In this document: in pieces, positions 43,302 to 54,534 of the stretch
How the letters are laid out: each line of letters begins with the position of its first letter
Numbering within the stretch: the stretch's first letter is position 1
Origin: Ostrinia nubilalis
Lineage: Eukaryota; Arthropoda; Insecta; Lepidoptera; Crambidae
Length of the DNA stretch: 64,000 nucleotides
Assembly (NCBI RefSeq): GCF_963855985.1
Contig: NC_087096.1
Span: 8,804,001-8,868,000, forward strand
Reading direction: 5' to 3'
Notes under the pieces: model-generated
What the model was told of the DNA's origin: nothing
What the model saw: the letters and a program-made list of their open reading frames with translations, nothing else
Database searches by the model: none
Made by a program: the position numbers and the translations under genes

Positions 43302-44989
43302 TTAATGAATGTATATAAATCGCCCATTTGCGACGACACTGTGACATCTCGAGATATACGATTTTTTGTTTTACCGAAATTCTGAACCGCGATCTTGGGT
43401 TCTTTTATCTCCAAAAACAGGGTATTTGTTACTCCAAAAACAACAATACTATGAGAGAAAGAAACAAAATATTACGTTATAGCGCTGGCTCGTTCGGCGA
43501 TATAGTTAGCTTCGACACTGTGACAGTTCAGTTGCCACCTGCGCTTTGAGATGTGAGGTCCTCTTTGTTTTTAATAAAAACGTGACATCTCGAGGATACC
43601 GCGGTATTGATGACAAAGGTAAGTTTTTAAAATATTTTTATTTTATTCGACAATGTGGCATGTCATACTTATCACAATGTTCTTGTAAAACAAAAAGCAA
43701 AGTAAAAGAGAAATTATTTATATGTCACGTTATTCTTGTAAGAAAATCGAAGTATCATCGGGACATCTTAACTAGTAACGTTGTAGATGATGAAAATTTT
43801 TCCTATAATGGAAATATGTTGTAGGTCATTTGTTGATGTTCTGTTATTGCAGAATGCATGTTATTGAAATTGAATGGTATATCTACTTGTCACGTTGTAT
43901 ACGCTAAACAGTAATACTAAAGTCCAGATATCATTACAGATGGGGACTAGCAATGCGAAAAAGCAAAGGTTAACATTTGTGGCGATGCACTGCTTGAAGG
44001 AATTCCACAACCTAATCCGACAACATGACTAACAGCGCTATGTGAGCGCTGTGAAAGGTCTCGTTGAGCTACAATAACGTCGGTAATTAATAATATTAAT
44101 AACTAATACGAGTAGATGTAGACTGATAAACATACATTCGTTTTGAAGAATAGTTCAAATACTAGTAATACAGTGCAAATAAAACATACTTATACGACTG
44201 TCTGTTTTTACAGACACAACAAGCAAAATAATTTATATTATCATACGATAGCCTTAGATTAGCTTAATCTAAGACGATAGCTAACAAAATTATCTATCAG
44301 TAGAAGTATGCTAGAACAGCAATGCGTTGGATGACCCCAGATATTTATTTATTTATTATTATGTAATTATTCAATATTACTTAGCTCTATTGGCTATGTT
44401 TTGCTTTCTGCAAAAAAGGTATATTAATGTTTTAATGTAATTACAGATCATCAACAATTGACTGAATTTTACTTTATCGCTTATTGCCCAAATATACTTT
44501 GGCGCAACATAGTTTTGTATAATAATATTGCTATATAACTATTTCAGAAAAACTACGCCAATAAAATGGCTACATTATTTATAAATAGTGGTTGTTATTT
44601 TTCTCTATTAATACATTGTTTAAATAATTATCTTTTATAAATTTAATTTTAAATAAGTATAAAAAATTAAAACACCCGAAAAGGTACCAAAATGTCGCAT
44701 GTTTGCCATTTTATTCGCCGGGGACGGCGATTTTTGCGTTGATAATTTTAGGATTAGATTGTCATAACTAGTCTGTTATAAAATATCTATTTACTAACCT
44801 AGTAGGTACCTACAATTTTTTCTTCTGCATACATACAATATACATACCTACTTAGTACAGTTTCTCTTAAGTACTGTGTTTTTTTTTGGAGTAGTTTACG
44901 AGATTTTACTTTTGAGAGTTTTTCGTTTATTTTGATAAGCATTAGTTTTTAGAATAAGAAAACTTAATGTGAGCTTAATATTGTATATA

Positions 44990-46125
44990 CAGGGTGACTG
45001 GAACTGAACCCGCCATAGCTAATACGCGTATAGAGGAGGTCATTTGCTAATTATTGAACCTTACTTTCTATGACTAAAGTTTCATAGTTTAGGAGATATG
45101 TCAATTTTCATACTTTTTCCGAAATTTGACCTAAAAACTGCTTAATTTTTTTTCTCGCATGATTTTAACCGATTTTTTTATTTGATACTAATATCGAATA
45201 AACCTTTAGTCAAATAAAATAAATTTCAGATCCAGATAATGATTGAATAACTAGTTACGAGCCGCCAAAGTTTAACAAAAGTACAAACCACGAAAAAAAA
45301 TTGTACTTCGAATTCGATTTAAAAAAAAACTAATGGTGATAATGGGTTGCCAATAATCTTAAAAATATCTCCAGCTTCTCTTCTTTCCAATGATATATCA
45401 CACGTTGTAATTAGATATTGAAATTAGTCAAAAATTCAAAGTTTATGGAAGAAAATGGAGTAATAATACGAAAATTATCCATACAAAGTTTCTTCAAACA
45501 TCTCATATTTTCTGCTATACTCCTTTTCATAACTATTTTTGTGTGTTTTTTGAAAAATTAATTTAAAATAATAATCACATTATGAAGAAAAGATTTAAAA
45601 AAAATTCAAAATCAACTTTGTATGGATAATTTTTGTATTATTACTCCATTTTCTTCCATAAACTTTGAATTTTTGACTAATTTCAATATCTAATTACAAC
45701 GTGTGATATATCATTGGAAAGAAGAGAAGCTAGAGATATTTTTAAGGTTATTGGCAATCCATTATCACCATTAGTTTTTTTTTAAATCGAATTCGAAGTA
45801 CAATTTTTTTTCGTGGTTTGTACTTTTGTTAGACTTTGGCGGCTCGTAACTAGTTATTCAATCATTATCTGGATCAGAAATCTATTTTATTTAAATAAAG
45901 ACATATTCAATATTAATATCTAATAAAAAAAACTGTTGAAATTACGCGAGAAAAAAAATTTAAGCAGTTTTTAGGACAAATTTCGGAAAAATCTGAAAAA
46001 AGTATAAAAATTTACATATCTCCTAAACTATAAAACTTTAGACATAGAAAGTAAGGTTCAATAATTAGCAAATGACCTCCTCTATACGCGTATTAGCTAT
46101 GGCGGGTTGAGTTCCAGTCACCCTG
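44990..46125. mobile_element. TA-flanked near-perfect palindrome (1136 bp)
   Basis: Ends CAGGGTGACTGGAACTGAAC and GTTGAGTTCCAGTCACCCTG with TA outside (44988-44989, 46126-46127). Almost the entire element is two arms of about 540 bases that complement each other (for example CTTCTCTTCTTTCCAATGAT near 45375 and its complement near 45717) around a centre near 45560. It is the long form of the 508-bp element at 12709-13216. No transposase. Confidence 0.9.
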
Positions 46126-46452
46126 TATACAACTGTCTGTCTACTTAGATAATATTTTTATAAGTGCAATTTAACATAGCAAAGCGAAATATTCGCCTGT
46201 TCCAATAATTACCTCATTTTTACTGATTGTAATGTTATTAAAATAAAATAAAATTTTTCAAGATCAACGTTTTATCTAAATAATGACTTATATAAATATA
46301 ATTTTTTACATCATCTTCAACGTGACAACTGAACTTACCATCTTCAAAATATTATGTTTTTACTAGAACAATGTGATAAGTTGTCTCTTTTTTTTTTCAA
46401 TCGCTATAATTTCATCAATTTAGACGCAAATTTATGTCTTACTATAAATATT

Positions 46453-47701
46453 TAAAGGATGATGGGCACAAATGTATGGAAAGTGGTACCCGCTCCAATA
46501 GCCATAACCAATATATATTTTAAAAGGCCTTTAGATGTAGGAAAATGTCTGCTATGGGGCCAGTTCTAATTCACGTTTTGAAAGCAGTAATTCCACTAAG
46601 TATTATAATGAAAGTATAACACAATCATCCATGTATACGAGTATGTATACGAGTGTAATTATGACTACATTCTATTAATATAACTAAAAGAAGCATTGAA
46701 AAGGAAAGGATTATACCTACGATGAACTACCCAAGCTATTAGCCCTTTATTCGCTTTCATCATCATCATCATGATCATTTTAGCCATAGGACGTCCAGTT
46801 GAACATAGGCCTCCCCCAATGATTTCCACAATGGCCGGTTGGTGGCGGCCTGCATCCAGCGTCTTCCCGCTACCATTATGAGGTCGTCGGTCCATCTTGT
46901 GGGTGGACTTATTGGGTCTTGTGGGTTTATTCGCTTTAGCAACCCATAATAAAACCCTTAAGAAGTAATAAAACTTTAACCCCTTTATTAATAACAGTTA
47001 CACTCTAGTTGAACTCTGGCTTAAATTGTCATTTGGTATGGAAATGTCATTTTAATCCAAGGCTCTTCCTAGATGTAACTTTTTAATAATAAGGGGGTAG
47101 TACTTCTTTAAATAAAAATATTTATTTCACAATTATCCCCATCAATAATTATAGAGTTAAGGAAGGATGCTGGAGCAGTAAACCCTTCCTGCCTCGCATA
47201 ACCTAAGTACCATACGATGGACACGTATGATACTTCTTCTTCTTCTTCCTCGGTCCTTCACTGATGAGGATCGCGACCATAGATAGTGTTTCTCCACAGA
47301 CTGCGGTCATAAGCTGTGTGGACTGCACGATGCAAACTCCCGCCCACCGTCTTCCTCACCGCGTCCGACCATCTCGTCGGTGCCCTGCCTCGAGCGCGTC
47401 CCCCTTCATACTGTATGATACTTAGGTTACACAAAAAGTATCTTTATCTTCGAACGCAACCAGATCTGAGGCTGGTGGCCATAGTAAATGTTGTTTGTCT
47501 TGGTAAGACCTTTCAAATGACACTACAAACATAACTATTGGAGCCGGGTACCATTCTGCAAAAAAGTATGTATATCTTCGTACACAACCAGATCTGAGGC
47601 TGGTGGTCATAGTAAAAGTTGTTCATCTTGGTAAGACCTTTCAAACGATACTAGACACATATCTATTGGAGCCGGGTACCATTTTGCCCATTGTCCTTTA
47701 T
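46453..47701. mobile_element. Composite non-autonomous element, copy 2 (about 1.25 kb)
   Basis: Same order of parts as 15772-16976: terminus TAAAGGATGATGGGCAC, LINE C-terminal fragment (minus, about 46790-46900), hairpin MITE (about 46980-47095), second LINE tail (about 47260-47400), a duplicated 128-bp block, and terminus GCCCATTGTCCTTTAT. It differs from copy 1 by scattered substitutions and by about 55 extra bases near 47275-47325 (AGTGTTTCTCCACAGACTGC and around). The surrounding host sequence is different, so the common ends define the element. Confidence 0.82.
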
Positions 47702-47871
47702 TAATAGTTAATCTTTAAACGTTTCATACACAATTAGGTAATCCTAACCTTCTTTTAAGAGTTATGGTCATTCAAAAGTTAAAAAGTCGTTTTCTGGAAA
47801 ACCACTGTTTTTGATATATCACAGTGTCGTCGCAAATGGACGAAATATTTTATTAATATTATTAACATTTG

Positions 47872-48105
47872 TCCTTTACATAGATGATTGTCTTGACTTC
47901 ATATTATTATTTGTTGTTTACACAGATGATTCTTAACTTCATGCATTTTAGCTACTTATTTGTTGTTTACATAGACTATTGTATTAATATCATGTGTTTT
48001 AACTACTTATTTGTTGTTTATATGGATGATTATCTTAATTTCATGTGTTTTATTTACTTATTTGTTGTTAACATAGATGATTGTCTTAAATTGTCTGAAG
48101 TATTA
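47872..48105 (+). repeat. Tandem repeat of about 50 bp upstream of the 3' LTR
   Basis: Four and a half imperfect copies of a unit beginning ACATAGATGATTGTCTTAA(T) and ending CTTATTTGTTGTTT (units of 42, 49, 51 and 50 bases). It lies between the inverted-repeat block and the 3' LTR and belongs to the retrotransposon's 3' untranslated part. The 79-codon frame across it (repeated YLFVVYIDD) is a by-product of the repeat. Confidence 0.8.
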
Positions 48106-48157
48106 TGTTACGTAAGACAATAAGCAAGAGGACTTGCTTTTTAACGGATGGCCGAGC

Positions 48158-48561
48158 TGTTAAAATCATTACTGACATTATGATTATTTGTGATAAATAT
48201 TATATTTGATAAATTATCGTTTAACTATTTGTGTAAAATAATGTAAAAAAGTGTAAATTAATTTAAAAGTATTTAATTTGATTGTGGCGCCACAATCTCG
48301 CTGTTAGTGCCCCACCGATGACGTAGTTGTGGCTGGGAGGGGAGAGCACTTGATAGCAGCGAGACCGTGGCGCAGACATTCGGTTGTGCACCGTCGAACA
48401 GAACAGACGTCTAAGACGAACTTCTTGTCGAACTTATTTTGCCATCTGTACCTATTTATAATTTATAATATTAATAATTTTGTAAGTTGTGCCATTTAAT
48501 TCTCAATGTGATTGTGATAATAAACGATGAATTTGCCCACTGAAGTTGTTTGATTCGAACA
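48158..48561 (+). repeat. 3' LTR (404 bp)
   Basis: Identical on reading to 37650-38053. Preceded by AACGGATGGCCGAGC, which is only a weak candidate for a polypurine tract. Followed by AACA, the target duplication, and then host sequence. Confidence 0.95.
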
Positions 48562-48654
48562 AACAATAGGTCAAAGATAGCATCTTGAGATCCTTGTCTA
48601 ACAAATTCTTTATGAAAATGACACCTAAACAAGAAACTTTCTATACCTAGTGAG

Positions 48655-48820
48655 TATGTGACCTTAGCATTTACATACGCATCTACATAACAGGCATAGT
48701 TAACCGTCCGTTACAGAGCCTGTGTCCACACCTTCAGTGTACCTTACAAGTGTCCGCCTCAAAAGCGATGAGGATATTACTGTTGACTCAGGTCTCCGTG
48801 GACCACGGAACGCAAATAGC
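48655..48820. repeat. Direct repeat, copy A (166 bp)
   Basis: TATGTGACCTTAGCATTTAC to ACGGAACGCAAATAGC. Copy B at 49164-49329 is colinear at an offset of 509 bases with only a handful of differences. Copy B begins immediately after the MITE at 49018-49163. Confidence 0.88.
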
Positions 48821-49017
48821 GAAAAAAACATTAATTGTGACTGATTATAATTATCAATGTACCTACCTAATTAGTTATGTATCGCTGAGTGTCGCCGTTG
48901 CAGCTATTTAAAGAATATTCTGCGAAATATTACGGTGGTTCAATTTAGCAAGTGGTCCAATATACCCGACTTTCCCCTATAAAAATGACTCAACAACAAA
49001 CTTCCTATAGTGAATAT

Positions 49018-49163
49018 CGGCCGTATTCACAAACGATGCTTGCTTAAGTGAAGCAGCAAATCGAACGCCCAGTATTGAATAGAGCTCTGTAATTGGTTTG
49101 TGTGTCATCCTGTGCGTCCACGCGCACTATGAGACCTCATAGTAATGTTTGTGAATGCGGGCG
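49018..49163. mobile_element. Small MITE, family copy 2
   Basis: Inverted relative to the copy at 26635-26788: CGGCCGTATTCACAAACGAT at the left, ATGTTTGTGAATGCGGGCG at the right. TAT stands on both sides (49015-49017, 49164-49166). Inner sequences (GAGCTCTGTAATTGGTTTGT, TGCGTCCACGCGCACTATGA) match the other copies. Confidence 0.82.
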
Positions 49164-49329
49164 TATGTGTCCTTATCATTTACATACGCATCTACATAAC
49201 AGGCATAGTTAACCGTCCGTTACAGAGCCTGTGTCCACACCTTCAGTGTATCTTACAAGTGTCCGCCTCAAAAGCGATGAGGATATTACTGTTGACTCAG
49301 GTCTCGGTGGACCACGGAACGCAAATAGC
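49164..49329. repeat. Direct repeat, copy B (166 bp)
   Basis: See 48655-48820. It ends at the same base (AAATAGC) and the sequences diverge immediately after. The pair is either a local segmental duplication or the end of a longer repeat present twice. Confidence 0.88.
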
Positions 49330-50513
49330 CGTGTTTGTGTAAGGCTTACTCGAGTGTGCTGACAGATCAGACCTGCTAACATCGGGTGTCAAAGGCCGCT
49401 GAAAAAACCCTGTTGACATAGGAAGTAATTAAGCAGACTGTACTTTCAGTGTAAAGTAGTGCAGTAGGTTTGCACATTCACCCTATTGGCAAAGGACTTC
49501 GGCAACAAAGGAATTATGATTAAATTGTAGTGAATTCAGCATGAGAAATGTCACCCCAAAAAGGAACAAAGATAGAACTTAATATCTATCTTCTAAAATT
49601 AAATATTTAAAAGAGGAAACCACTCTCAGCTCCATAATTATGTTACGAATTTCAATAACGTAACTTTCGCACGCTGCGTAAGTACATGTGCGTACTGAAT
49701 AAATTAATTGAAGTACGAGTAATGTTACACATAATAACTTAATGACGGAAATCAAAGTATAATCAGAATAGTTTTTCCGAGTACATGAAAACATTTTAAG
49801 TTTTCCAACAGGACATGACAACTACTAGCAAGTAAAATTATTTATAGTAAAAATTCTTCAATCACAGTTTTAACTTTACGTTGTGTACGTAGTTACTAGT
49901 AAGTATGGTGCACTTGCATCAAGAAAATTCTTCAAATGATTTTGATGCTTATTGTAAACAATTTAAGTTCCAAGCCCTTTGGCTATAAATACCTACCTAG
50001 AATGTAGAATACTCACTGCTCTTCATTATACTGTGCTTCCACGCAGGTGTTCACCGTCGTAATTATTGGACCCTCCGCCGTCTTATTTGGGAGATCGATG
50101 TGTGTTTAGGGCAGGCTTAATGAAACCGTGGCAAAGAAGGTGCTAAGATTACTTACGTTGCGTTTCCCTCGGTCATATTACGGGTGGAGAACTTTTTGCT
50201 ATGCTGCTTTTCTTAGCTTGGCTCTTCTAATGATGTATCTTGGATATCCTAGTTAGATAAAGATTAGATCTTGAGATCCCACTTAGCTGATGTTCTTGAT
50301 GATAATGACTTGATTACTTCAGATCCAGCACTAAAATCTCATCATCCTTTAATAGGTTCTAGTTTTTTCTTCGATCAACAATACAAAATTTACACTTTAT
50401 AACTTACTTGACTACATTATTGAGCACTTCTACGAGTAGGTATGTTACGACTTACAAAGTTTAAAGTAACTGACTGTAAAACCAACCATGTGCTTTGGGA
50501 GATACGTTACATT

Positions 50514-50870
50514 CGTTCGTTCGTTCGTTTTAACGGAAAGACGTCCACTGCTGGACAAAGGCCGCCCCCAAGGGTTTCTACAAAGACCGGTCCTGCGCCG
50601 CTCGCATCCAGGCACTTCCCGCGACCTTCACCAGATCGTCGGTCCACCTAGTGGGAGGCCTGCCCACGCCCGAAATACCGCAGTGTCTCAAGTCAAAAGT
50701 CTTGACCAGTGTGTGTTGCCAGTGATGGTATACGGATCTGAGACGTGGTCGCTTACTATGGGCCTCATAAGAAGGCTTAAGGTCACCCAAAGAGCGATGG
50801 AGCGTGCTATGCTCGGAGTTTTCCTGCGTGATCGAATCAGAAATGAGGAGATCCGTAGGAGAACCAGAGT
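50514..50870 (-). mobile_element. LINE insertion with inverted 5' part (twin-priming structure)
   Basis: The 3' part (about 50531-50690) lies on the minus strand and codes for GVGRPPTRWTDDLVKVAGSA then WMRAAQDRSL. Its tail is a TTCG/CGAA tetranucleotide run (50512-50530). Directly to the right (about 50695-50870), an upstream piece of the same RT lies on the plus strand: CVLPVMVYGSETWSL, then RLKVTQRAMERAMLG and RNEEIRRRTRVT. The codons normally joining the two pieces are missing. TACGTTACATT flanks the whole (50503-50513 and 50871-50881), an 11-base target duplication, so both pieces arrived in one event. The LINE family is probably RTE-like. Confidence 0.88.
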
Positions 50871-52706
50871 TACGTTACATTACACGTTATAAAAACTGTC
50901 TGGCCTATTAACATACCTACATGATACCTATATTAATGTCAAATGCTGAACTTCAGAGCAAAGCTAACAAACTATATTCAATCATTTTTAATTTTTCAAT
51001 AGCTAACCAAACCACAGAGTATTGAGTTAAAAACCAATTCCGAAACTGCTCCACAACGTCGTCAACGTCAAAACGTGTCTCAAATTGCATTGTCACGTCT
51101 ACAAAAGCTGTGGTTTTAATTAATTTCAATCCGGCTGTTTCCATTTTCCGCACGTTTTTTGAATTTTAATACGTACGGTTTGCGGGATGTTTATTGTGAA
51201 TTTGATGTAAATTAATCTTGTTTGAGGGTATCATTTGGGGTCGTGTTAACAAAGCGGCAGCCCGCAGAATTAGGATGTGGGGAACAGTCTTTGTGGGTTT
51301 ATGAGACCCGATTTTATTGACAAATTGAGTTGGTTGTGTAAAAAATACTTCCTCGTAATTATTTACATGAAATGAGCGAGTTATTTTAAAGAAGAATATG
51401 ATCTTTATTGACTGCTGCCTCTTTGTGTGAGATTTTTTTTTGGCTTTTATAAAGCGCTTTTTTGAACGTACCTACCTAAGTTATTCAGGATGATCCTTCT
51501 TTACTATGAATGCAAGAAACTACTGTAAAATATTTTTCAATTTATGAACTTTGATTCTTTAACCTACCATTTACCTAAGTGTGCCAGGATACAGGATGTA
51601 CGTGAAAGTTTATCGAAACCTGGAAATTTGGAAATAAGTGAAAATTGCTACCGAAGGATTCACCATTTTTCCAGATCATCATCTGGAAAATCATACATTG
51701 ACTACTACATAATTATTAATGTTTGGCTTAATCTAACGTTCCCATTAGATTGAGATGTTAAAAAACATCTTTTATTTGCAGTGAAAATATGACCGAGTTT
51801 CAGACAAAAAGCACGTCCAGTACTTCAACAAAATCTTCCTAAGGCTTGAGCTCCAGTCATCAGCACGTTGGTTTTTTTACCATACCGAGGCTTAACGACC
51901 CTATCTATCATAATGCCGTAAGTAATAATAATTTATCATTCCCAAGCACACTTCGCGAAATACCTCGCCCAGATATAAAGATAAGTACCTATCTTTAAAT
52001 ATGAAATTCAAATTTAAGATTGTGTCGAATTATTTAAATGGAGGCAAGCAAACAAGATTATTTACTCTCAACTCTAGAGACATTCAAATTAGGGATCTTG
52101 AGATAATATTAAAATTTATATCTGAAGAATACAACATTAAAATTATCTGAGGTATCCGGTACATTAAGTCGATACTTTACCAAGATCTGTAATGATACAA
52201 TCTCAATGATTCGTTATTCAAAGGTTAAACAGATGGTGACCTACATTTCTAAAACTTTATTACCGAGTGTTCTGAGTTGAGTTTTAAAAAACTTGACCAC
52301 GCACTAAAACAACAGCACAGCTCGTAGAATTGTGTCGGATCTGTTAATAAATCAAAGAACAATACAATGTGTTGAAGTATCAATTATCATTTTAGATGGT
52401 TTGAATACCCCCAGGTTTTTGAGGGGGCGATTATGTTTTTTATTCCAAAAAACATCTTACCTAATTCTGTTGCCATATCAACAATGTTAACAGCACTGTT
52501 ATGTTTCTTCAGTTGCAGGTAAGTTACCAGTTCACCTTCGTCGCCTGGTCATCACTTTCTATCAGGTGAGATGCATGCTAAGAGCGATCTCGTTGTTCTA
52601 TTTTAAATGTAAGAAATTATTTATAGGGAAAAGGGGCAAGGCTGGCTGGCGTTTAGTAACAACTCAAACAAAGATAATAATCAGTGCTGCAGTGTTCCAA
52701 ACTCTA

Positions 52707-52966
52707 CAGGGTGTTAGGTAAATGGGTATATGAGCCGACACTTGCCCATGTTAACATGGGCATATAAATGGTATGGTGAAGTCAGAAATTTTTGATATCA
52801 TCATTTTTTTTATTTTAATACAAAATAAATTTTATAAAATCCGATTTGTATGAAAATTTAAATAATTAAAATGAAGTTATCAATTTTCTGACTTCATCAT
52901 ACCATTTATATGCCCATGTTAACATGGGTTAGTGTCGGCTCAAATACCCATTTACCTAACACCCTG
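52707..52966. mobile_element. TA-flanked MITE with long inverted repeats (260 bp)
   Basis: Termini CAGGGTGTTAGGTAAATGGG and CCCATTTACCTAACACCCTG, TA on both sides (52705-52706, 52967-52968). The repeats extend about 90 bases (GCCCATGTTAACATGGGCAT, ATGGTATGGTGAAGTCAGAA and their complements). It shares only the first six bases with the 12709/44990 family. Confidence 0.9.
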
Positions 52967-53017
52967 TATATTATTAATATCATTTTTAGGCTGTCTAGTA
53001 ATAATTTGTAGAGTAAC

Positions 53018-53178
53018 ATCCGTATGCATCGCTATGCGAAGTCGAACGCACAGCGTTGAACAGAGGCTCTGTGATTGGTTCGTGTGTGTCACTCCGCCAC
53101 TCAAGTTGTCTATGAATAGGTTTTTGGGACCCTGTGCGTCCACGCGCATTGTGAGTCCTCATAGTAATGTTTGTGAGT
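53018..53178. mobile_element. Small MITE, family copy 3 (diverged)
   Basis: Contains GGCTCTGTGATTGGTTCGTG, then CCTGTGCGTCCACGCGCATT and CCTCATAGTAATGTTTGTGA, as in copies 1 and 2. It also has an extra stretch (about 53095-53130) not seen in those copies. The left terminus is too diverged to place exactly and no target duplication is visible. Confidence 0.65.
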
Positions 53179-54534
53179 ATAAAACCGATAGAAATAAATG
53201 TAAACGCGAAATTCGGAGCAAGTAACACTTTGTTTCTGTCATCTCCCGCTCTACTGCATCATTTCACACCCGTTCTAGAGTCTGCAATTGGCAGCGCGAG
53301 AAATGCGGTGAATAAATCGCCTTATGTAACACTGAACCGACCAAACTGTTTTGAGAGGAAAATTGAATAGCGCCGGAATACTAGCAATATCAAACTACGA
53401 ACTGAAACAGACTCGACAGAGTTTACGGTCGTACATTATACGAGGTGAATATTCGAAGTATTTGTAAGAGCGCTGTCGTTATAAGAATTTGTCACTAGAA
53501 AAAATATAGTAGATTTTAATAAAAGTAAATCTACTTTAATGTAGAGTCTAATACATTGAATTGAAATTAATATACTGATGCTTATTAATAATATTCATGT
53601 TTTCTTACAAATATTTAATTTTAATGTAGGTACCAAACTTCCCTAAACACAAAATAACAATTTGCGTGGAAGTAATATAAACAAGATTACATTTAATATC
53701 AACATCAATCCAATTCATCTACCCGCATACTTTTTTTATTACGACCCATAACTATTATGAGGAGGAAATGAAACAAAATATTAAGTTCAAACATTTTATT
53801 TGCCACCGGAAATATCTGGGAACATGAATACTTCAACATGAATGACGTGCTACAGAATGTATCCGGAATACAATAAACGTATCGGTATTGTGTTAAAATT
53901 ACCACTATTATGAAATAAACAAAAAGTTATCTTCGAATATTATGAAACAAAAGAAAAACATTTATTTAAAAACAGTTGAACATGAGTTATAATACACAGT
54001 TCCATTAATAAAGCATTACAATTATTGTGGAAACTAAAGCTTTATGAATTTATCAGAAATCGGAATAGAATAACAATATTATTAGAATGAAGTGTCTAAC
54101 ATAACAATACAATATTTTCTCATATTTATATGAAATTTTCATATGAAGACATAATAACATATTTCTATTTGTTATGGTACCTAAATACTCGTATTATGGT
54201 TATAATTACAATTCATTATTTGGGTAAGAAATTGAAATAATTTATGAACACATTACCCTTTATTATTCACATTTTCTTGCCAAGTTAGCTAATCATCATT
54301 GTAACATTTGCGTAAATGAATCAGAAGGCTAATTAAGACATTAATTAAGATTCTCATTTATCTAAAGTGTCTGTATTTAAATGAACCGAAGTTTTCAAGC
54401 GCGTAGGTTTTACAAACGTTTGTACAATGGGCCTGATTGGGTTTATTTTATCCTCTAGCTCCCCCAGTATTGGTCCCAGAGTCTACCAAAAATAGATTCT
54501 TTACATTTACTTCATCATTACCATCCTCAGATGT

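Larger units (their letters stand above)
43324..47839. mobile_element. 4.5-kb block with 21-bp terminal inverted repeats inside the retrotransposon
   Basis: CCATTTGCGACGACACTGTG(A) at 43324-43344 is exactly complementary to 47819-47839. It starts 23 bases after the gag-pol stop. Inside the left end, GACACTGTGAC (near 43515) and GTGACATCTCGAG (near 43341 and 43580) recur, as subterminal sites do. The block holds a 1136-bp palindrome and a composite element. The part 43345-44985 has no recognised gene; frames of 73 and 92 codons (43328-43549, 43546-43824) show no domain. No target-site duplication could be recognised. Most simply, a DNA transposon that landed in an LTR-element copy. Confidence 0.6.
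37650..48561 (+). mobile_element. Ty3/gypsy LTR retrotransposon with large 3' cargo (10.9 kb)
   Basis: Bounded by two 404-base LTRs (37650-38053 and 48158-48561) that appear identical on reading, and by the 4-base target duplication AACA (37646-37649 and 48562-48565). One intact gag-pol frame (38112-43301) is followed by about 4.9 kb of mostly non-coding DNA. Most of that lies between 21-bp inverted repeats (43324-47839) and includes copies of two other repeat families of this window. Identical LTRs indicate a very recent insertion. No envelope gene was seen. With the cargo removed the element would be about 6.4 kb, an ordinary Ty3/gypsy size. Confidence 0.95.
48562..50502. other. Non-coding stretch with a direct duplication and a MITE
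   Basis: Contains the 166-bp direct repeat pair (48655-48820 and 49164-49329) and a MITE (49018-49163). 49330-50502 holds no recognised gene or repeat. Confidence 0.5.
50882..54534. other. Non-coding stretch with two MITEs
   Basis: Apart from the elements at 52707-52966 and about 53018-53178 nothing was recognised. A 97-codon frame at 52932-53225 runs across two MITE pieces and is not a gene. Confidence 0.5.

Noticed and set aside
47884..48123. 79-codon frame with repeated YLFVVYIDD, resembling a membrane protein and an RT YIDD box
   Set aside because: It is produced by the 50-bp tandem repeat upstream of the 3' LTR; the repeats have unequal lengths and no other coding sign.
47761..48157. 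Envelope-like gene downstream of pol
   Set aside because: No frame with a signal peptide and transmembrane anchor occurs between 43302 and the 3' LTR.
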